This document shows, one piece after another, positions 44,208-52,403 of a stretch of 57,796 nucleotides of DNA. The notes below the pieces were generated by a model, which searched no databases, was not told the DNA's origin, and saw nothing but the letters and a program-made list of their open reading frames with translations. The DNA comes from Tenericutes bacterium ADurb.Bin239 (GTDB taxonomy: Bacteria; Bacillota_I; Bacilli_A; RFN20; CAG-826): positions 1-57,796 of the forward strand of contig MWCB01000007.1 in NCBI GenBank assembly GCA_002069815.1. Reading direction: 5' to 3'. A program made the position numbers and the translations under genes. Position 1 is the stretch's first letter; each line of letters begins with the position of its first letter.

Positions 44208-44983
44208 TAGATAGTCGCTCCTTTCACTTTTTCATATTCTTCAAAGAAGCGCTCCTCTAAACTATTGGGAACAATAAAGGTACTCATTGGTTCTTCAAAG
44301 ATGAGTTTACCGTCAATGATAACACCAACGCGGTCACAGATTCTTTCGACAAGCGAGAAGATGTGGGTGGATAAAATAATTGTTTTTCCTTCTTCCTTAA
44401 GAGCCATAAGAAAATCAATAACTGTCTTCGCGGTGATGACATCAAGTCCATTTGTTGGTTCATCAAAAATAATAATCTTTGGGTCATGCACGATACTGAT
44501 GACAAGTGATACTTTTTGTTTCATCCCACTTGAAAGATCACTAACTTTTACTTCTTTAAATTCACTAATTTCAAATTTATCAAAGAGTTTTTGTTTGCGT
44601 GCTTCTCTTATCTCTTCTGGTACGCCATGTAAACGACTAAAATAATCAAATAAGTAGTTAGGAGTGAAGAAGTCATCTAATTTTAATTCACTCGTTAAAA
44701 AGCCAATTTGACTGCGGACTTTACTTTGTTCTTTGGTAATATCGTATCCGTTTACTTTGACATCGCCTTTATCTTTTTTGATTAAGGTGCTGATAATACG
44801 GAGTGTCGTTGTTTTGCCTGCTCCGTTAGGACCAAGTAAACCGTATATTTCTCCTTCATAAACATTAAAGGAGAGGTCATTAACTGCGACACGAACTTTG
44901 GTATTTGTTTTTTCAATCTTTTGCTGTTTTCGTGAAAGATTAAATGTTTTTACTAAATTCTTAACTTCTAAAATAGGGTGCAT
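44207..44983 (-). CDS. natA: ABC exporter ATPase (NatA-like)
   Basis: The 258-residue ATPase has Walker A GLLGPNGAGKTTTLRI, signature LSSGMKQKVSLV, Walker B IIIFDEPTNGLDV and His switch ILSTHIF. The signature begins LSSGM rather than LSGGQ, as in the NatA/DrrA subgroup. AAGGAGG precedes the ATG. It is transcribed ahead of the permease gene. Substrate is unknown. Confidence 0.9.
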   Translation of the reverse strand: MHPILEVKNLVKTFNLSRKQQKIEKTNTKVRVAVNDLSFNVYEGEIYGLLGPNGAGKTTTLRIISTLIKKDKGDVKVNGYDITKEQSKVRSQIGFLTSELKLDDFFTPNYLFDYFSRLHGVPEEIREARKQKLFDKFEISEFKEVKVSDLSSGMKQKVSLVISIVHDPKIIIFDEPTNGLDVITAKTVIDFLMALKEEGKTIILSTHIFSLVERICDRVGVIIDGKLIFEEPMSTFIVPNSLEERFFEEYEKVKGATI

Positions 44984-45150
44984 GGTTCCTCCTTACTGCT
45001 TTATTATACATAAAGAAGGTTTTAGCCTTAGAGAATATTACATAAATTTATAAGTTCTTTACATAGTTAAATTGTGCGTGATAATTAAATCTTTTGTATT
45101 TATTAATTAGTGTTCATGATAAGCATCGATTCGAAATCAGAATAAATATA

Positions 45151-45189
45151 TTGACATTGTATTGACAATGTAATGAAAAGATGTAAAAT
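45151..45189 (+). promoter_or_regulatory. Promoter and operator of the DinJ-YafQ operon
   Basis: The second TTGACA (45162-45167) and TAAAAT (45184-45189) are 16 bp apart. The inverted repeat ACATTGT (45154-45160) and ACAATGT (45165-45171) with a 4-bp centre overlaps the -35, as expected for autoregulation by the antitoxin. Confidence 0.75.
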
Positions 45190-45212
45190 AACTTTAGAAG
45201 AGGAGGATAACT

Positions 45213-45485
45213 ATGTCGACCACAAATTTAAATGTTCGCATTGATAAAAAAACTAAAGAACAAGCGGAAATCATATTTAAAAAGTTGGGCATTAATATGA
45301 CAACCGCTATTAATATGTTTTTAAAAACAAGCGTTCGTGAAAACGGAATTCCTTTTCATTTAAATTTAGATATTCCTAATATTGTTACTGAGTCAGCAAT
45401 TAAAGAAGGTATCGAAATTGCTAATGACCAAAAAACAAGAGGATACCGTAATTTAAATGATTTAAGGAAAGCCCTGGAAGAATGA
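45213..45485 (+). CDS. dinJ: DinJ/RelB-family antitoxin
   Basis: The 90-residue protein has the ribbon-helix-helix start TTNLNVRIDKKTKEQAEIIF and LGINMTTAINMFLKTSVREN, typical of DinJ/RelB antitoxins. The C-terminal half (LNDLRKALEE) would wrap the toxin. GAGGAGG precedes the ATG. The toxin ATG overlaps its stop by 4 bp. It probably represses its own promoter at the nearby inverted repeat. Confidence 0.92.
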   Translation: MSTTNLNVRIDKKTKEQAEIIFKKLGINMTTAINMFLKTSVRENGIPFHLNLDIPNIVTESAIKEGIEIANDQKTRGYRNLNDLRKALEE

Positions 45486-45760
45486 AATATGAAATCAAGT
45501 TTACTTCGCAGTTTAAAAAAGATATAAAAAAAGCACAAAAGCAAAACAAAGACTTAGATAAATTGTTTGAAGTGGTAGAACTTTTAGCGAAAGGAGAAAA
45601 ACTTCATCCTAAACATAGAGATCACACTCTTAGTGGAAATTATAAGAATATTAGAGATTGCCATATTGAATCAGATTGGTTGCTCTTATATACCTATAAC
45701 AAGAAAACAATGATTCTATCACTTATTAGAGTAGGTTCTCACTCTGAATTATTTGACTAG
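45482..45760 (+). CDS. yafQ: YafQ/RelE-family mRNA interferase toxin
   Basis: The 92-residue RelE-fold ribonuclease acts on ribosome-bound mRNA in known relatives. FKKDIKKAQKQNKDLDKL, HPKHRDHTLSGNYKNIRDCH, IESDWLLLYTY and LIRVGSHSELF match YafQ. The His-rich stretch and the terminal GSHSELF hold the likely catalytic residues. It is translationally coupled to the antitoxin. No terminator is obvious downstream. Confidence 0.93.
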   Translation: MKYEIKFTSQFKKDIKKAQKQNKDLDKLFEVVELLAKGEKLHPKHRDHTLSGNYKNIRDCHIESDWLLLYTYNKKTMILSLIRVGSHSELFD

Positions 45761-45842
45761 AAAAATAAATAGAATTATTTGTTTCCTAGCACATATGACT
45801 TATAGTTTCAAAGTTCTAATCTTTTTGTTATAATTTATTAGC

Positions 45843-45916
45843 GCTTCCATAGCCAAGTGGTAAGGCAATTGACTGCAACTCAATGACCGTTGGTTCGAAT
45901 CCGACTGGAAGCTCCA
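45843..45916 (+). tRNA. tRNA-Cys (anticodon GCA) with encoded CCA
   Basis: Acceptor GCTTCCA pairs with TGGAAGC, and the anticodon stem TTGA/TCAA encloses loop CTGCAAC with anticodon GCA. The T loop GTTCGAATCC and an encoded CCA are present. TATAAT at about 45830 serves as its -10. It lies between two toxin-antitoxin modules. Confidence 0.94.
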
Positions 45917-45952
45917 ATGATAAGATTTGAACTCATAAGAGTTTATTAGATT

Positions 45953-45983
45953 AAGACATTTTAAAATAAAGATGTCTTTTTTT
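45953..45983 (+). terminator. tRNA-Cys terminator
   Basis: AAGACAT (45953-45959) and ATGTCTT (45972-45978) with an AT-rich loop are followed by TTTTT. Confidence 0.8.
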
Positions 45984-46118
45984 AATCAATTAATATCTAA
46001 AACTAATATTCATAAAATAAAGTAAATTGACTATTTTGTTACTATCAATTAATTGGATGATAAATAATGGAAGAAGATAATAAAATTAGAATATGTTGGC
46101 TAAAAAACGAAACCAAAC

Positions 46119-46189
46119 ATGCAACTATTGCGTATTAATAAACAAACAAACACGCAATTATTGCGTTAACATAAATAATGTGATATCAT
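46119..46189 (+). promoter_or_regulatory. Autoregulatory operators and promoter of the HTH-MNT/HEPN operon
   Basis: Two related palindromes, ATGCAACTATTGCGT (46119-46133) and the perfect ACGCAATTATTGCGT (46152-46166), lie 33 bp apart, three helical turns. The second contains the -35 TTGCGT (46161-46166), 17 bp before an extended -10 TGATATCAT (46181-46189). The HTH domain of the downstream protein is the likely ligand. Confidence 0.7.
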
Positions 46190-46206
46190 TTAGTCGAGGT
46201 GATATT

Positions 46207-46680
46207 ATGACACTAAAAGAATTAAGAATTAGTAAAAATTTAACACAGGTTGAAAGTGCTAAATATCTTGGAATGCCCATTCGAACTTATCAAAATTATG
46301 AAAATGATAAGTCTAAACGGGGTTCAATGAAATATTTGTATATGATAGATAAATTAGAAAAATATGATTATATTGATGAGACAACTGGTATTCTTTCAGT
46401 TGAACAAATTAAAGATACTTGCAAACAGGTTTTTAATAATCTTGATGTAGATTATTGTTACTTATTTGGATCATACGCTGAAGGAACTCCAAACGAAAGA
46501 AGTGATGTAGATTTATTAGTGTCCACAAATATAACTGGTTTAGACTATTATAATTTGATCGAAACATTAAGAAGTAAATTATTTAATAAAAAAGTAGATT
46601 TATTAACTGTAAAACAATTAGAAAATAATTTTGATTTATTAAATGAAATACTAAAAAACGGAATAAAAATATATGGCTAA
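46207..46680 (+). CDS. mntA: HTH-MNT antitoxin: XRE-like helix-turn-helix fused to minimal nucleotidyltransferase
   Basis: The 157-residue protein begins at ATG 46207 (AGGTGA upstream); an upstream in-frame extension lacks a ribosome site. An N-terminal XRE-type HTH ([29 protein letters not shown]) is joined to a MNT nucleotidyltransferase domain with [15 protein letters not shown] (G88, S89, D100, D102; the GSx10DxD motif). Known MntA antitoxins silence HEPN partners by adding AMP to a Tyr near the HEPN active site. The HTH adds direct control of the operon, with two matching palindromes at the promoter. It overlaps the HEPN gene by 8 bp. Confidence 0.88.
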   Translation: MTLKELRISKNLTQVESAKYLGMPIRTYQNYENDKSKRGSMKYLYMIDKLEKYDYIDETTGILSVEQIKDTCKQVFNNLDVDYCYLFGSYAEGTPNERSDVDLLVSTNITGLDYYNLIETLRSKLFNKKVDLLTVKQLENNFDLLNEILKNGIKIYG

Positions 46681-47008
46681 TATTAAAAATGATCGATATT
46701 TTTTGAAAAAGATTGTTACCGATATCGAATTTATTATGAAACATATGGAAAACATAGATGAGAACTCATTTAACAAAAATGAATTACTTATTGATTCAGT
46801 TATGTTTCGTTTAATTCAAATATCTGAAAATTCAAATAGACTTAGTAATCAATTCAAACAAAATAATTCAAATGTCCCTTGGTTAGCAATTAAAGGCTTA
46901 AGAAATAGAGTTGTGCATGATTATGGCAATGTTGATTTATCTATAATTTACAATGCTGTAAAAAATGATGTACCTTTATTGTATAAATCGCTAATAGGTA
47001 TACTTTAG
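46673..47008 (+). CDS. hepT: HEPN-family RNase toxin (HepT-like)
   Basis: The 111-residue helical protein has [10 protein letters not shown], that is R77-x4-H82-x-Y84, the HEPN RNase motif plus the Tyr that is AMPylated by MNT partners in known HepT/MntA pairs. ATG 46673 lies in the end of the antitoxin gene (8-bp overlap). The length and position behind a MNT gene fit HepT. The region is visibly AT-rich compared with flanking metabolic genes, consistent with acquisition by transfer. Confidence 0.88.
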   Translation: MANIKNDRYFLKKIVTDIEFIMKHMENIDENSFNKNELLIDSVMFRLIQISENSNRLSNQFKQNNSNVPWLAIKGLRNRVVHDYGNVDLSIIYNAVKNDVPLLYKSLIGIL

Positions 47009-47226
47009 CAAATATTTTAATTTCCCTTTTTAAGGTCATATATTAGTAGGTTCGCACAGTTAGGACATAAACCAGCAGTCCCTTTAAGGTAAAATTTGGC
47101 TTCACTTCAAATAAATATGACCATTTGTGAAAAGAAGGTTTTAAAAAGTTGTATTTTTTAATAAATAGTACAGTGTTCTATACATAAATATGACTAACCA
47201 TAAATTAATGAAATAAATTATATTGT
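47009..47226. other. Gene-free stretch with imperfect repeats
   Basis: No gene is seen. CCCTTTTTAAGG (47024-47035) and CCCTTTAAGG (47080-47089) are similar, and ATAAATATGAC occurs at 47111-47121 and 47184-47194. This may be debris of an earlier insertion or spacer between two modules. Confidence 0.35.
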
Positions 47227-47255
47227 TTGACAATGATTATGAAATTAAATAAAAT
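47227..47255 (+). promoter_or_regulatory. Strong promoter ahead of the Abi-associated RNA
   Basis: TTGACA (47227-47232) and TAAAAT (47250-47255) are exactly 17 bp apart. The predicted start of transcription is near 47262, just before the hairpin. Confidence 0.8.
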
Positions 47256-47261
47256 GTTTAC

Positions 47262-47310
47262 AAGATCGAGCCTAAGTTTACGCTTTTTAGTGTGAACCTA
47301 GGCCTTTTTT
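47262..47310 (+). ncRNA. Short hairpin RNA upstream of the Abi_2 gene, ending in an intrinsic terminator
   Basis: After the promoter, GCCTAAGTTTACGC (47270-47283) pairs with GTGTGAACCTAGGC (47290-47303) across 6 nt, with two G-U pairs and one A-C mismatch, followed by CTTTTTT. This gives an RNA of about 49 nt that ends before the Abi Shine-Dalgarno (GGAGG at 47315). Promoter, short structured RNA, terminator, then toxin gene is the layout of RNA-antitoxin systems. Abi_2/AbiF genes are, to my knowledge, associated with conserved upstream RNAs; the match to that family is not tested. The hairpin might alternatively be a plain terminator or an attenuator. Confidence 0.65.
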
Positions 47311-47326
47311 ATGACGGAGGTGGTGT

Positions 47327-48295
47327 ATGAAAAAGTTTAAAACACTAGAGAAACAACTGAACATTTTAAAAATACGTGGATTAGAAATTCCTGACGATAT
47401 TGAAGAAGTATTAAAAATTCTGCATAAAGAAAACTACTATTCGTTGATAAATGGATATAAGGAACTTTTTTTAATACCCCCGCTATCACCCAGCGATAAA
47501 AGTGAGCGATTCATTAAAGGCGCAACCTTTAACGAAATATTTTCATTGTGTGTTTTTGATAGAAATATAAGAGCTCTTTTGCTTAAGAGCATTTTAAAAA
47601 TTGAAAATGAATTTAAGTCTTATGTTGCATATGAATTTTCATTAAATAATCGAAATCGGGATAACTATTTACAATTAGCGTCATTTAATAATTCAAAAGA
47701 TAACCTGAATATATACGAAAAAAAGATTGAAAAAATAAGCAAATTAATTGCAGGTATTCATAGTAATATTTTTTTTTATTACGATAGAAAAGGTTATATA
47801 AAACACTATGTTAATGAATACGGATTTGTTCCCTTTTGGGTTTTAGTTAATACTATATCATTTGGAAAAATTAGTACTTTTTTCTCCCTGATGAAAGCTG
47901 ATCAACAAGTAAACATTGCTAAAAATTATAATATTGCTAAAAAAGATCTCAATAGATACATGAAGGTATTATCAGAAGTACGCAATATTTGTGCCCACGA
48001 TGAAAGGCTATACAACATAGCATTAAGTAAAGAGAGTGAAATTCGTGACACGACATATCATAGGTTATTAGGGATTCCGCAAAAAAACATGAAATATTGC
48101 TGGGGGAAGAATGATTTTTTCGCCATTTTGATTATTCTAAAAAGAATTATGAAAAAAGAAGAGTATGAAACGTTGATGAACCAAATTAATAATGAACTTG
48201 GGACATTGTTATCAAAATTAAAGTCAATTAAGAAAGAAAATTTGATGGTTAAGATGGGTTTGCCAACGAATTGGCTAGATCTTGTCACCCTATAA
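47327..48295 (+). CDS. abiF: Abi_2 (AbiF/AbiD-like) HEPN protein, phage-abortive-infection type
   Basis: The 322-residue protein shows the Abi_2 family features: N-terminal FKTLEKQLNILKIRGLEI and ENYYSLINGYKELFL, the stretch FDRNIRALLLKSILKIENEF, FVPFWVLVNTISFGKISTFF, and a late VRNICAHDERLYNI with the HEPN RNase motif R219-x4-H224. AbiF-type proteins are HEPN RNases in phage defence, and reports place them near the origin of Cas13. A GGAGG lies 8 nt before the ATG. It has a dedicated promoter and RNA/terminator element upstream and no protein partner in the same operon. Confidence 0.88.
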   Translation: MKKFKTLEKQLNILKIRGLEIPDDIEEVLKILHKENYYSLINGYKELFLIPPLSPSDKSERFIKGATFNEIFSLCVFDRNIRALLLKSILKIENEFKSYVAYEFSLNNRNRDNYLQLASFNNSKDNLNIYEKKIEKISKLIAGIHSNIFFYYDRKGYIKHYVNEYGFVPFWVLVNTISFGKISTFFSLMKADQQVNIAKNYNIAKKDLNRYMKVLSEVRNICAHDERLYNIALSKESEIRDTTYHRLLGIPQKNMKYCWGKNDFFAILIILKRIMKKEEYETLMNQINNELGTLLSKLKSIKKENLMVKMGLPTNWLDLVTL

Positions 48296-48428
48296 TTTTG
48301 TGTAAAAAGGGCTGTATTTTAAAACAGATAATTAATAAATAATAATCATAATATCAAAGAAAATCGCTGTGTTTTCTTTGTTGAAAAACAATTCGAAAAA
48401 TAAAAAAACACAAAAAGTAAAAAAATGT

Positions 48429-48457
48429 TTGACAACGTTGTCATAAAGTTAAATAAT
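48429..48457 (+). promoter_or_regulatory. Opp operon promoter with perfect LacI-type palindrome
   Basis: TTGACA (48429-48434) and AATAAT (48452-48457) are 17 bp apart. The perfect 14-bp palindrome TGACAACGTTGTCA (48430-48443) covers the -35, and AAA follows on one side. It resembles the site at 41171 (AACGTT core, TCATAAA flank). Confidence 0.75.
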
Positions 48458-48496
48458 ATAAGTGTAAGAACATTTACATAGAGGAGGTCTTCCATA

Positions 48497-50398
48497 ATGA
48501 GAAGAAAAATATCCAAAATTCTTTTAGGCATTTGTTTTTCATTGTCCTTAACATCCTGTATCGGATCAAAGGTAATTGCTGGTTATGAAGGTTATTTAAC
48601 ACAACCCGGCAAAAATAAAGAAAAAGTTATGAAAATGATTGGTGGGTGGACTAAGACAGGGATTGGCAGCCACTATCACAGCGGACCTGATGCGGGTCCG
48701 TTAGTTATGTTCGGACTTGAAGGATTAGCGCAATACGTTAGAACTAGTGACAAAATTTACATGTTACTTGCCGAATCAATTGAAACTGATCCTGACAATC
48801 AAAACGTCTCAATTGTTAAAATTCGGGATAATGCATATTGGACGGATGGTAACCCTGTTATCGCAAAGGACTTCATGAGTTATTGGTATCTGGCCCATAA
48901 TGAAATGACTTCATATATGCTTGATATCGTTGAAGTAAATAACAAAACTTTTAAAATCTACTGGAAACCATATTGTTCGCCAAGTGAAGAAGCGCGTAAG
49001 ATTCTTATTTCGCAAGATAAAAAGACAGCGTGTGCGCCTTACCACATCTTTAAAGATTACGCGGATGAAGTAATTGAGTTAACGAAAGGATTAAAACCAA
49101 ATGATCCAGAAGATATCTATTACTATCAAACGCACTTTGGTAAAAAATGGACTGAAGAAGCTAATCGTCGTTATGGTGAAATTTACACAAACTTTAGGGC
49201 CCATGTTCATGATGGTATTTACCCAGGCACAGGTCCGTATATGCTTGATCAATATGATGAAAATACGATGATTTTAAAGAAGAATCCACTCTATTACAAT
49301 GCCGATCTTGTTTCTTTTGAAAAGATGATTTTTAAAAGAGGAGGGCCGACTAATATTCAAATGCTTCTTAATAATGAAATCTATTATCTTGATGGGTTAC
49401 CGCTTAAGGCAAACTTAGAATCATACTTACAATCAAATGGTTCGCTTGTTAACTATAAAGTTTTAACGCAAGATACTTTAGGAATCTTATTTAACTTCCA
49501 AAAAGATATTTGGCAAGATAAAAAAGTACGTGAAGCCTTCCAATATATCCTTGACCGCGACTTAATTAGAAGATCACTAGCTTATTACACAACCACGACA
49601 TGGACCCCGCTGACGGCGATGTGTGATTATGAAGCGGAGAAGTGGTTAAACCCTGATGACTTCTTAAAAATACCTAAGTTCAGACATGATGAAGCAAAAG
49701 CGACTGAATTATTAGAAGAAGCGGGCTGGACTAAAAAAAGTGATGGCTGGTACGACGCAAATAATAAAAAAGTTGAATTAACAGTGGGAACCCCGGGCTG
49801 GAATGATTTAGCGAATATCTTACAATCATTATTTGGTCAATTTGGGATTCCTCTTACCATTAAAAACGCCGATGGCCCCGGTGGCTTATTAGCAAACTCT
49901 CGGGTCGCAAATAGTGAATACGATATGATGACGTATCTTACCTCGCTTAACCCATGGGGCAATCACCCCGGTGGTGCCTATAAACACTTCTTTGATCAAA
50001 TGGATGCGGCGATGATGAACATCCCCACTGATCCAAACACCGGTCGTTATAAATTAATTTGTACAAAAGCCGATGGCACTGGAACCTTTGACGCGTGGAG
50101 TGTTTACGAACGTATTTATACGTTCACAGGTGATAATCTCCGCAGTAAAACAGGTGACTTAGTCGTTGGTATCGCTAATGAATATTTAGGTATTGACTTA
50201 TATAACGGATTAACGGGCTCATTCTTTAATTTAGACTATGTTGGTAACTTACCATTCCCCGAAAAGTTTGCAATAGATCGAAATGTCATTGATGTGCTCC
50301 ATTACGATGATTATGGTCATGATGAACTCGCTGGCACGAATGTTTTCTTTGGCGAATATACATCTTACTCGCACGGTTTAATAACTGCGCGTGATTAG
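48497..50398 (+). CDS. oppA: Opp-type substrate-binding lipoprotein (SBP_bac_5)
   Basis: The 633-residue family 5 binding lipoprotein has lipobox LSLTSC (Cys21). Family features are IRDNAYWTDGNPVIAKDF, YPGTGPYMLDQY, RGGPTNIQMLLNNEIY and the tract KVREAFQYILDRDLIRR. EAGWTKKSDGWYDANNKKVE is also typical of OppA. Family 5 proteins bind peptides, but also oligosaccharides in several lineages. The LacI-type operator and the pectate-lyase-like gene at the operon end favour an oligosaccharide ligand. GAGGAGG lies 9 nt before the ATG. Confidence 0.92.
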   Translation: MRRKISKILLGICFSLSLTSCIGSKVIAGYEGYLTQPGKNKEKVMKMIGGWTKTGIGSHYHSGPDAGPLVMFGLEGLAQYVRTSDKIYMLLAESIETDPDNQNVSIVKIRDNAYWTDGNPVIAKDFMSYWYLAHNEMTSYMLDIVEVNNKTFKIYWKPYCSPSEEARKILISQDKKTACAPYHIFKDYADEVIELTKGLKPNDPEDIYYYQTHFGKKWTEEANRRYGEIYTNFRAHVHDGIYPGTGPYMLDQYDENTMILKKNPLYYNADLVSFEKMIFKRGGPTNIQMLLNNEIYYLDGLPLKANLESYLQSNGSLVNYKVLTQDTLGILFNFQKDIWQDKKVREAFQYILDRDLIRRSLAYYTTTTWTPLTAMCDYEAEKWLNPDDFLKIPKFRHDEAKATELLEEAGWTKKSDGWYDANNKKVELTVGTPGWNDLANILQSLFGQFGIPLTIKNADGPGGLLANSRVANSEYDMMTYLTSLNPWGNHPGGAYKHFFDQMDAAMMNIPTDPNTGRYKLICTKADGTGTFDAWSVYERIYTFTGDNLRSKTGDLVVGIANEYLGIDLYNGLTGSFFNLDYVGNLPFPEKFAIDRNVIDVLHYDDYGHDELAGTNVFFGEYTSYSHGLITARD

Positions 50399-50433
50399 TG
50401 CCTACTTAAAAATAGGATGAGTAAGGAATAAAC

Positions 50434-51486
50434 ATGAAAGAAAAAGGGAAAGCTAAGGAAAAAGTAAAAGAAATCGCGAAAAACATTGGCCATTTCTTCT
50501 TTAAATATCGGTTTCTGTGGCGCCGGATTGGGTTTGCCTTAGTCTCCCTTTTCTTTGCGGTGTTATTAACATTTTTTGTTCTAACTTTAATTCCCAATAA
50601 CTCAGTGGATGAATATGCTTTGCAAATTATGATGCAACGTAATATCTCATTTGAAGAAGCCTATCACCTCGCTATTCAAATTTTAGGATACAATCCTAAC
50701 GAAAATGTCTTTGTCCAATTTTGGCACTATATTGTGAATTTATCGAAGGGTAATCTTGGAACATCAATTAGGTTCCCGGGTGTTACCGCGAATAGTATTA
50801 TTAAGCAATTTCTACCGTATACTTTATTTATTTCTTCGCTTGCGCTTGTCGTATCGTTTGTAATTGGAATTGTCTTAGGTAGTAAGATGGCTTCAAAACG
50901 CTCCCGTTTCTTTGAAGTTAACGCTACATCGTTTATTTTAGTGTCTTCCTCAGTGCCCGATTATATTTGGGCACTTTTATTATTATTTGTCTTTTCCAAT
51001 AAATTAGGATGGTTCCCAATGGAAGGAGCCCGTGATTTATCAAATGACTTACCGGGCTGGATTGACTTAATTTGGCACTCGGTTTTACCAGTTGTCTCGA
51101 TGGTTATTGTTCAAATATCAGGTTGGGCACTGACGATGCGCGGTAGTTGTGTAGCCGTTTTAGGTGAAGACTATGTTAACGCGGCCAAAGCAAGAGGAAT
51201 TCCGAAACGCATTATTGATCGGCGTTACTTACGCCGAAATGCAATTTTGCCACTGGTGACGTCAATTGCCATTTCGTTTGCCGCTTTATTTGGCGGTTCA
51301 ACCTTAATTGAAAGTATGTTTAATTTCCCCGGGCTAGGTCTCCAATTAGCGTCCCACATTGGGATTCGTGATTACTATGTCGTTGTTGGTATTTTATTCT
51401 TTACTTCATCAATTATTGTTCTCGCTAACTTAATAGCGGATTCGATTTACTCACTGATTGACCCACGCATAAGGAGAAGTAGTTAA
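50434..51486 (+). CDS. oppB: Opp-type ABC permease B
   Basis: The 350-residue permease starts after a Lys-rich N-terminus. It contains MTMRGSCVAVLGEDYVNAAKARGIPKRII, shortened here as the EAA-type loop LGEDYVNAAKARGIPKR, and LIESMFNFPGLGL, which are OppB signatures. ALYSLIDPRIR-like IYSLIDPRIRRSS ends the protein. It lies 35 bp after oppA and 1 bp before oppC. Confidence 0.95.
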   Translation: MKEKGKAKEKVKEIAKNIGHFFFKYRFLWRRIGFALVSLFFAVLLTFFVLTLIPNNSVDEYALQIMMQRNISFEEAYHLAIQILGYNPNENVFVQFWHYIVNLSKGNLGTSIRFPGVTANSIIKQFLPYTLFISSLALVVSFVIGIVLGSKMASKRSRFFEVNATSFILVSSSVPDYIWALLLLFVFSNKLGWFPMEGARDLSNDLPGWIDLIWHSVLPVVSMVIVQISGWALTMRGSCVAVLGEDYVNAAKARGIPKRIIDRRYLRRNAILPLVTSIAISFAALFGGSTLIESMFNFPGLGLQLASHIGIRDYYVVVGILFFTSSIIVLANLIADSIYSLIDPRIRRSS

Positions 51487-51487
51487 G

Positions 51488-52399
51488 ATGAAAAGCGGAA
51501 GCGTAGTGTCCGTAAAAAAAGATAGTCATCTTAGGATCTTATTTACTAATTTCTTACGATCGTTTAAGTCTTTTTTCAGTGCGCTCCTTTCTAATCCGCG
51601 GGCGGTGACTGGGTCAATCATTATGATTCTTTTCTTATTTATGGTTGTCGTTTTAAGACGAGTAATGCCTTATAATTCTACCCCTAATCCCGAAATGATT
51701 TTAGCACGGCCGTCAGTAGCGCATCCGCTGGGGTGCGATGAAATGGGGCGTGATTTACTTCGCCGAATAATCGCGGGCAGTGAATCGATTTTCCTTATTT
51801 CACTTTTTACTGGTATCTTTACCGTTACGCTTGGTGTTATTCTGGGGTTAATTGCCGGGTTAGCCGGTGGATTTGTCGATCGGGCCATTATGTTTGTGGC
51901 GAATTTATTTTTAACCGTGCCAAACTTCCCCATTATGCTTGCTTTAGCGCAGATTCTAACGATTAGTAACTCAATTCTTTTTGCCCTTATCTTGTCGGTA
52001 TGGTCATGGGCCGGGTTAGCGCGCGCTATAAGGGCGCAGATTGTGTCGCTTAAAGAACGGGATTTTATTCAAATTTGTAAAGTTATGAATTTACCACGTC
52101 ATTACGTATTATTTGGCGAACTTTTACCAAATATTCTTTCATATATTGTTGTTAATTTCGTGTTAGTGATGCGCAGTGCAATTACGGCCTCAGTCGGGAT
52201 TATGATGTTAGGAGTGGCGGCTTACGACCACACGAACTGGGGCGCAATGCTTAATAGCGCTCAAGGCTATATCATTAATCCTAATGCTTTAATGCTATGG
52301 CTTTCCCCGATTATCTTTATTGTTATTTATCAAGCGGGAGCGGTCTTACTATCCAATGGTTTAGACCAAGTCTTAAATCCGCGCTTAAGGAGATTATAA
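51488..52399 (+). CDS. oppC: Opp-type ABC permease C
   Basis: The 303-residue permease has the N-terminal helix, HPLGCDEMGRDLLRRIIAG (OppC signature), WSWAGLARAIRAQIVSLK, ERDFIQICKVMNLPR and a C-terminal LDQVLNPRLR. The EAA-type loop is CKVMNLPRHYVLFGELLPN. It begins immediately after oppB and is followed after 4 bp by oppD. The usual GKD of HPLGTDxxGRD is kept as GCDEMGRD. Confidence 0.95.
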   Translation: MKSGSVVSVKKDSHLRILFTNFLRSFKSFFSALLSNPRAVTGSIIMILFLFMVVVLRRVMPYNSTPNPEMILARPSVAHPLGCDEMGRDLLRRIIAGSESIFLISLFTGIFTVTLGVILGLIAGLAGGFVDRAIMFVANLFLTVPNFPIMLALAQILTISNSILFALILSVWSWAGLARAIRAQIVSLKERDFIQICKVMNLPRHYVLFGELLPNILSYIVVNFVLVMRSAITASVGIMMLGVAAYDHTNWGAMLNSAQGYIINPNALMLWLSPIIFIVIYQAGAVLLSNGLDQVLNPRLRRL

Positions 52400-52403
52400 G
52401 AAC

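Noticed and set aside
45843..48300. Integration site at tRNA-Cys
   Set aside because: No second copy of the tRNA-Cys 3' end was seen downstream to 48.5 kb, and there is no integrase gene.
48355..48380. Inverted repeat CAAAGAAAA/TTTTCTTTG as terminator
   Set aside because: No T-run follows on either strand; left as an unassigned inverted repeat.
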